From Gp13-AA77 sp035516075 (lineage in GTDB: Bacteria > Acidobacteriota > Terriglobia > UBA7540): 10,933 nucleotides of DNA. Where the stretch lies: contig DATJAQ010000201.1 of assembly GCA_035516075.1 (NCBI GenBank), positions 1 to 10,933 on the forward strand. The letters are read 5' to 3'. The notes beneath the pieces are model-generated. The model searched no databases, had not been told where the DNA came from, and was given only the letters and a program-made list of their open reading frames with translations. A program made the translations under genes and the position numbers. This document shows, one piece after another, positions 7,022 to 10,933 of this stretch. Numbering within the stretch: the stretch's first letter is position 1; each line of letters begins with the position of its first letter.

Positions 7022-8251
7022 ATGAACACGCCGCTTCTCAGCCTGCTGGCAGTCGCCGCATTCGGGCTCTTGGCGCCGTCGCCTGGGCGCGCCGCTGAGC
7101 GTACTCCGGCCGAGGCGGCAAAGGTGGCGGACCGCGCACTCTCCCGCGCCATCGTCATCGACACGCACGCCGACACCCCGCAAATGATGCTCGACGAGGG
7201 CTACGACCTGGCGGACCCCGCGAGCCCGTTCATGATCAGCATCCCCAAAATGCGCACCGGCCACCTGGGTGCTGAGTTCATGTCGATCTGGGTGGATGTG
7301 GACTGGCCGCGCGAGGACCTGATTCACCGCGCCCTGGACTTGATAGACGCCGTGGACGTTCAGGTGGCGCGCCACCCCGGCGATCTGGCGCTGGCGGGCA
7401 CGGCGGACGACGTGGTTCGCATCCATCGCCAGGGCAAGATCGCCATCCTGAAGGGGGTGGAAGGCGGGCACATTATCGAGGGCGACCTTCACGTGCTCGA
7501 CATGTATTATCGGCTCGGCGCGCGCTACATGACGCTGACCCACACCAAGAACAACGATATCGGCGACTCCTCGGGGGATCAGCCCCGCTGGAAGGGGCTT
7601 TCCGACTTCGGCCGACAGGTGGTGGAGCGCATGAACCGCCTCGGCATGATGGTGGACATTTCGCACGTCTCGGACGACACGTTCTATGCCGCGGTGGCGG
7701 CTTCCAAGGCGCCCGTGATCGCCTCGCACTCGTCGTGCCGCGCCCTTTGCAACGCGCCCCGCGACATGACGGACGACATGCTGCGCGCCGTAGCCCGAAA
7801 CGGCGGCGTGGTGGATATCAATTTTTACGACGGCTTTCTCGACCAGAACTTCGCCGACGCCTACCAGAAGGTGGAACCCGCCATCGAAGCGGCGGTAAAG
7901 GCGGCCCGCGAGGAGCGCGCCCGCCAGGGCAAGCGCCTCACCTACCTCGAAGAGTCGCAGATCGACGAGAAGTATTACGCCGGGCTGCCGATTCCGAGCT
8001 TCACCCGCGTTGCGGACCACATCGATCACGCCGTGCAGGTGGCCGGCATCGACCACGTGGGCCTCGGCTCCGACTTCGACGGCATCTCGGGCCTGGCGCC
8101 GCGCGGCCTGGAAGACTGCTCGAAGCTGCCGGACCTTGTCCGCGAACTCGCCCGGCGCGGCTACAGCGAGAGCGACCTCGAGAAGATCCTGGGCGGCAAC
8201 GTCCTGCGGGTGATGCGGCAGGTGGAACAGGTATCACATACGATTCAATAG
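7022..8251 (+). CDS. Exported membrane dipeptidase, peptidase family M19
   Basis: A 409-residue zinc dipeptidase of the renal dipeptidase family. Residues 1-24 look like a Sec signal peptide: a hydrophobic run (LLSLLAVAAFGLLA) then GRA-A as a possible cut site, so the enzyme acts in the periplasm or outside the cell. The metal ligands of the family are all visible: His49 and Asp51 (THADTP), Glu147 (KGVEGGH), His215 (DISH), His236 (SHSSCRA) and Asp351 (GSDFDG). Family members cleave dipeptides, some with a D-residue at the C-terminal side; the substrate here is not fixed by sequence. It lies 14 bases after ino1 and 17 before the exported cyclophilin. A three-codon longer start at ATG 7013 is possible but has no room for its ribosome-binding site. 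Confidence 0.93.
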   Translation: MNTPLLSLLAVAAFGLLAPSPGRAAERTPAEAAKVADRALSRAIVIDTHADTPQMMLDEGYDLADPASPFMISIPKMRTGHLGAEFMSIWVDVDWPREDLIHRALDLIDAVDVQVARHPGDLALAGTADDVVRIHRQGKIAILKGVEGGHIIEGDLHVLDMYYRLGARYMTLTHTKNNDIGDSSGDQPRWKGLSDFGRQVVERMNRLGMMVDISHVSDDTFYAAVAASKAPVIASHSSCRALCNAPRDMTDDMLRAVARNGGVVDINFYDGFLDQNFADAYQKVEPAIEAAVKAAREERARQGKRLTYLEESQIDEKYYAGLPIPSFTRVADHIDHAVQVAGIDHVGLGSDFDGISGLAPRGLEDCSKLPDLVRELARRGYSESDLEKILGGNVLRVMRQVEQVSHTIQ

Positions 8252-8268
8252 GAAAACGGAGGACCTAA

Positions 8269-9066
8269 ATGAAGAGATCTCTCACGGGGAGCGCGGCTGC
8301 CCTTGCCATCCTGGCTGCCATGGCGCTTTCGCCGGCGAACGTCCGCGCTCAGACTAAGCCGGCCGCGAAGACATCGACGCACCGGGCCGCCACGCACCCA
8401 TCCGTCGCGCACCATTCGTTGCTCAATCCGGCTTCTTGCAACGAGAAGGCGCCCGCCGCCTTCAAGGCGAAATTCGTCACCACCCAGGGCGACTTCGTGG
8501 TGGAAGTCACGCGGGCCTGGTCGCCGCTCGGCGCCGACCGCTTCTACAACCTCGTCAAGGACGGCTTCTTCACCGATGTCGAGTTCTTCCGCGTGGTGCC
8601 CGGCTTTGTCGTACAGTTTGGAATCAGCGGCAACCCGAAAATCGCCAAAGCTTGGAGCAACGCCGCCATTGCCGATGAACCCGTGCTTCAAAGCAACAAG
8701 CCGGGTTACCTCACCTACGCCAAGGGCGGCCCGAATACCCGCACCACCCAGGTGTTCATCAACTTCGGCGACAATTCAGCCCTCGACGCGCAGGGTTTTC
8801 CCCCCTTCGGCCAGGTAGTGGAAGGCATGGACGTGGTGAACAAACTCTACGGCGGATACGGCGAGCAAGTGACGAATCTTCAGGGCGAAATTGAAGAGAA
8901 GGGCAACGCTTTTCTGAAAGCCCAGTTCCCCAAGCTCGACAGCATCAAGTCTGCCGTGATTGTGCCTGCGGCTCCGGCCGCGGCGGCCGCAAAGAAACCA
9001 GCGGCAGCAGCAAAGAAACCAGCGGCGGCGACCAAGAAACCCGCCGGGGCGACTCCGCCGAAGTAA
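8269..9066 (+). CDS. Exported cyclophilin-type peptidyl-prolyl isomerase with KKPA repeat tail
   Basis: A 265-residue protein. ATG 8269 follows GGAGGA (8258-8263) at five bases. Residues 1-27 form a signal peptide ending VRA, with Gln28 as the likely first mature residue. A low-complexity linker to about 60 leads to a cyclophilin domain (about 64-215). Arg108, Phe113 and Gln116 match the catalytic Arg, Phe and Gln of cyclophilin A. The Trp121 equivalent is Ala171 and the His126 equivalent is Gly or Phe (176-177), so substrate or inhibitor binding probably differs; the GFPPFG loop is common in exported cyclophilins of this type. The last 35 residues are a Lys/Pro/Ala tail with three heptad copies of AAxKKPA. 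Role: isomerising Pro bonds in exported proteins. A cytosolic paralogue follows after 85 bases. Confidence 0.92.
   Translation: MKRSLTGSAAALAILAAMALSPANVRAQTKPAAKTSTHRAATHPSVAHHSLLNPASCNEKAPAAFKAKFVTTQGDFVVEVTRAWSPLGADRFYNLVKDGFFTDVEFFRVVPGFVVQFGISGNPKIAKAWSNAAIADEPVLQSNKPGYLTYAKGGPNTRTTQVFINFGDNSALDAQGFPPFGQVVEGMDVVNKLYGGYGEQVTNLQGEIEEKGNAFLKAQFPKLDSIKSAVIVPAAPAAAAAKKPAAAAKKPAAATKKPAGATPPK
8989..9047 (+). repeat. 21-base tandem repeat in the cyclophilin tail
   Basis: The same 17 bases occur at 8989-9005 and 9010-9026, a period of 21 bases, with a third diverged copy from 9031. Each unit encodes seven residues centred on Lys-Lys-Pro-Ala. The third copy has CCC for CCA and ACC for GCA, so the array is not freshly duplicated. 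It adds positive charge to the exported protein's C-terminus. Confidence 0.8.
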
Positions 9067-9151
9067 GGCCTGTGCCGCCGCGTTGCGCTCCGGACAGGAC
9101 CAGCCGGCACTTGACGGCACCGAGGACAGCTCGGCTCGAAAGCGAGGAAAG

Positions 9152-9661
9152 ATGAATCAAACCACACCCGGGCTCTACGCCATCTTTGAGACCACCGAAG
9201 GCGACTTCGTGTGCCGCCTCTTCCCTGAGCAAGCGCCGCAGACCGTCGAGAACTTCGTGGGCCTTGTTAATGGGACGAAAGGGCCGGCGAAACGCCGCTT
9301 CTACGACGGCTTGGTGTATCACCGCGTGATCCCGAACTTTATGATTCAGGGCGGCTGCCCCGAAGGCACAGGACGCGGCGGCCCAGGCTACAAGTTTGCG
9401 GACGAGTTCGGCAAAGAGCGCGTCTTCGACCGGCCGGGCAAGCTGGCCATGGCCAACTCCGGCCCCAACACCAACGGCAGCCAGTTCTTCGTCACCACCG
9501 CCGCCACCGCCTGGCTCAATCACAAACACACCATTTTTGGCGAGGTGGTGGAGGGCATGGAGGTGGTGCACAAAATCGAAGCCGTGCCTCGCGACCGCTC
9601 CGACCGGCCCCTGAAACCCGTGGTGATGAAGAGCGTGAAGATCGAGGAAGTGAAGGCTTGA
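9152..9661 (+). CDS. Cytosolic cyclophilin-type peptidyl-prolyl isomerase
   Basis: A 169-residue single-domain cyclophilin with no signal peptide, so it acts in the cytoplasm. ATG 9152 follows GAGGAAA closely (9144-9150). Catalytic positions are complete: Arg58, Phe63 and Gln66 in HRVIPNFMIQGG, Gln111 and Phe113 in NTNGSQFF, Trp121 and His126 in AWLNHKH. GPGYKFADEF is the usual loop before the active-site strand. The family catalyses cis-trans isomerisation of Xaa-Pro bonds during folding. It follows the exported cyclophilin by 85 bases on the same strand; the two differ enough in the active site and tail not to be a recent duplication. No promoter is clear in the gap, so it may share the upstream message. 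The E. coli PpiB type is the closest well-known comparison. Confidence 0.95.
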   Translation: MNQTTPGLYAIFETTEGDFVCRLFPEQAPQTVENFVGLVNGTKGPAKRRFYDGLVYHRVIPNFMIQGGCPEGTGRGGPGYKFADEFGKERVFDRPGKLAMANSGPNTNGSQFFVTTAATAWLNHKHTIFGEVVEGMEVVHKIEAVPRDRSDRPLKPVVMKSVKIEEVKA

Positions 9662-9684
9662 GGACTGGCGCAGCCGTCTTTACT

Positions 9685-9741
9685 CACCACCAAGACACAA
9701 AGACACCCGGAAGAGTCCCTTGGCCTTATGTCTTGGTGGTG
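9685..9741. repeat. Intergenic inverted repeat, 13-base arms
   Basis: The arm CACCACCAAGACA (9685-9697) is perfectly complementary to TGTCTTGGTGGTG (9729-9741). Between them are 31 bases. The left half also has a direct repeat: AAGACAC at 9692-9698 and again at 9700-9706, an eight-base period. It lies in the gap between the cyclophilin and mdh genes, which end toward each other. From memory, palindromes built on CCAAGACACAAAGACAC recur between genes in many unrelated bacteria; I cannot search to confirm. It could also stop transcription from both sides. Confidence 0.75.
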
Positions 9742-9788
9742 CAGATCTGTCTCGTCGCAGTCTGGAACCTGCTGATCCGGCCTTCTCC

Positions 9789-10715
9789 TCACACCCCGAT
9801 CACGCCCACAAGTTCCTTCACGGAGTCAGCGGATTTCTGAAGGGCGGCCTGCTCCTCCGGCGTCAACTTGATCTCGATGATCTGCTCGATGCCGCGCGCG
9901 CCAAGCTTCACCGGCACGCCTACAAACAGGCCGTGAATGCCGTATTCCCCTTCCAGATAAGCTGCGCAGGGCAGGATCTTCTTCCGGTCGTTATAAATGG
10001 CTTCCACCATTTCCACCACCGCGGCCGAGGGCGCGTAAAACGCGCTGCCGGTCTTCAGCAAAGCCACAATTTCAGCGCCTCCGCCCGCGGTGCGCTTGAT
10101 GATGGCGGCGAGCTGATCGGGCGGCATCAACTCGGTTACCGGAATACCGGCCACGGTGGTGTAGCGCGGCACGGGGACCATGGTATCGCCGTGGCCGCCC
10201 AGGACGAAGCCTTGCACGTTCTGCACCGAGACGTTGAGCGCCTCGGCGATGAAGGTGCGATAGCGCGCCGTATCGAGCACGCCCGCCATGCCGATGACTC
10301 GATTCCTGGAAAAGCCGCTCACCTTAAACGCCGTCTGCGCCATGGCGTCGAGCGGATTGGTGACGACGATCAGAATCGATTCGGGCGAATACTTCACCAC
10401 CTTCTCGATGGCACCCTTCACCACCTCGTAGTTGGCCTTCAGCAGATCGTCGCGGCTCATGCCGGGCTTGCGCGGGAACCCCGCCGTCATCACCACGATG
10501 TCGGAGTTGGCCGTGTCGGCGTATTCGTTGGTCCCCTTCACCTTCACGTCGTAGCCCTCGATGGGCCCGGACTCGGCCAGGTCGAGCCCCTTACCCTGGG
10601 GCACGCCCTCCAGGATGTCGATCAGCACCACGTCAGCCAGTTGCTTGTCCGCCAGCCGGTGAGCCGTGGTGGCGCCGACGTTGCCGGCGCCCACTACCGT
10701 CACTTTTCTACGCAT
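9789..10715 (-). CDS. mdh: Malate dehydrogenase, LDH-like NAD type
   Basis: A 308-residue enzyme that interconverts malate and oxaloacetate with NAD in the TCA cycle. GAGNVG (9-14) binds the cofactor, and Asp33 at the end of the second strand points to NAD rather than NADP. Arg82 in GFPRKPGMSR is the position where lactate dehydrogenases have Gln, so malate is the expected substrate; Arg88 and Arg151 also bind it. Asn120 (VTNPLD), Asp148 and His175 (GGHGDT) are the catalytic set. ATG at 10715 follows a strong GGAGGA (10719-10724 on the plus-strand numbering). Length is normal for the LDH-like MDH group. It lies 82 bases downstream of icd on the same strand, so the two TCA genes are probably co-transcribed. 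Confidence 0.96.
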   Translation of the reverse strand: MRRKVTVVGAGNVGATTAHRLADKQLADVVLIDILEGVPQGKGLDLAESGPIEGYDVKVKGTNEYADTANSDIVVMTAGFPRKPGMSRDDLLKANYEVVKGAIEKVVKYSPESILIVVTNPLDAMAQTAFKVSGFSRNRVIGMAGVLDTARYRTFIAEALNVSVQNVQGFVLGGHGDTMVPVPRYTTVAGIPVTELMPPDQLAAIIKRTAGGGAEIVALLKTGSAFYAPSAAVVEMVEAIYNDRKKILPCAAYLEGEYGIHGLFVGVPVKLGARGIEQIIEIKLTPEEQAALQKSADSVKELVGVIGV

Positions 10716-10797
10716 GATTCCTCCAGAGGTGATTGCGGCGCGGGGTGCGGCGCCCGCGCCGAGTGTCTAGAATAGTCCTGAACGCGCTGCTGAAAGT

Positions 10798-10933
10798 CTA
10801 CAGGTTTTCGATAATCGCGCCCGCGAAGCCGCTGGTGGAGAGCTTCTGTACACCGGTAATGCCTTCCATTCGCATCAGGCGCTCGAGATCGTAAGTGACG
10901 CGGTGCTGGCTGATGGTCAGGGCCAGGGCCCGT
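10798..10933 (-). CDS. icd: Isocitrate dehydrogenase, C-terminal end only
   Basis: The last 44 codons and the TAG stop of a leftward gene that continues past the window. The tail reads VTYDLERLM, then a short variable stretch, then STSGFAGAIIENL. This closely parallels the C-terminus of E. coli NADP isocitrate dehydrogenase as I remember it (VTYDFERLMDGAK... SEFGDAIIENM). The enzyme decarboxylates isocitrate to 2-oxoglutarate. Next to mdh, it makes a two-gene TCA block. The variable stretch here (RMEGITGVQKL) is a few residues longer than in E. coli. Cofactor choice cannot be judged because the binding site is outside the window. Confidence 0.8.
   Translation of the reverse strand, partial: RALALTISQHRVTYDLERLMRMEGITGVQKLSTSGFAGAIIENL

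Noticed and set aside
6998..8056. 352-codon minus-strand frame opposite the dipeptidase gene
   Set aside because: The plus strand holds all six metal ligands of the M19 family; the opposite frame has no motif and no ribosome-binding site.
10769..10774. TATTCT on the minus strand as an mdh promoter between icd and mdh
   Set aside because: It matches a -10 box only in part, with no -35 at suitable spacing; co-transcription with icd is the simpler reading.
9720..10775. 351-codon plus-strand frame opposite mdh
   Set aside because: It crosses the intergenic inverted repeat and runs over the whole mdh gene. The composition is His/Arg/Gly-rich without any domain.
1..10933. tRNA, rRNA or CRISPR array
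   Set aside because: I read both strands for cloverleaf-like or evenly spaced repeat structure and saw none; the only clear repeats are the cyclophilin tail array and the inverted repeats listed.

Overview
The window is high-GC, densely coded bacterial chromosome. The gene content (a single-haem cytochrome c of the CxxCH/TGM type, a bacterial PolX with a PHP domain, an FHA-GAF-SpoIIE-type phosphatase, a prokaryotic myo-inositol-1-phosphate synthase, tandem cyclophilins, LDH-like malate dehydrogenase next to an E. coli-type isocitrate dehydrogenase) best fits an Acidobacteriota-like organism. That placement is inferred from remembered gene styles; there is no rRNA marker to fix it.

Layout from left to right. 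Bases 1-441 hold the 3' part of a c-type cytochrome gene. Bases 585-1219 hold a MazE/MazF-like toxin-antitoxin pair with its own extended -10 promoter. Bases 1284-3757 hold polX and a beta-phosphoglucomutase-like HAD gene that share an ATGA overlap. Facing them is a minus-strand gene (3795-5441) for a phosphatase with FHA, GAF and PP2C/SpoIIE domains; an inverted repeat fills the 37-base convergent gap. A 240-base divergent intergenic region (5442-5681) carries the phosphatase promoter and a symmetric dyad upstream of ino1. Bases 5682-9661 hold a same-strand run: ino1, an exported M19 dipeptidase, an exported cyclophilin with a Lys/Pro/Ala repeat tail, and a cytosolic cyclophilin, with gaps of 14, 17 and 85 bases. 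Bases 9662-9788 hold a long-armed inverted repeat of intergenic-repeat type. The minus-strand mdh gene (9789-10715) follows, then the last 44 codons of icd, so icd and mdh are consecutive TCA-cycle genes transcribed leftward.

Most of this is housekeeping or common accessory content. I found no large undescribed system. The items most worth a second look are the inverted repeat at 9685-9741, the dyad upstream of ino1, the paired exported and cytosolic cyclophilins with the heptad-repeat tail, and the ino1-dipeptidase-cyclophilin linkage. Several starts were moved inward from the longest open frame using ribosome-binding sites, promoters and family length.
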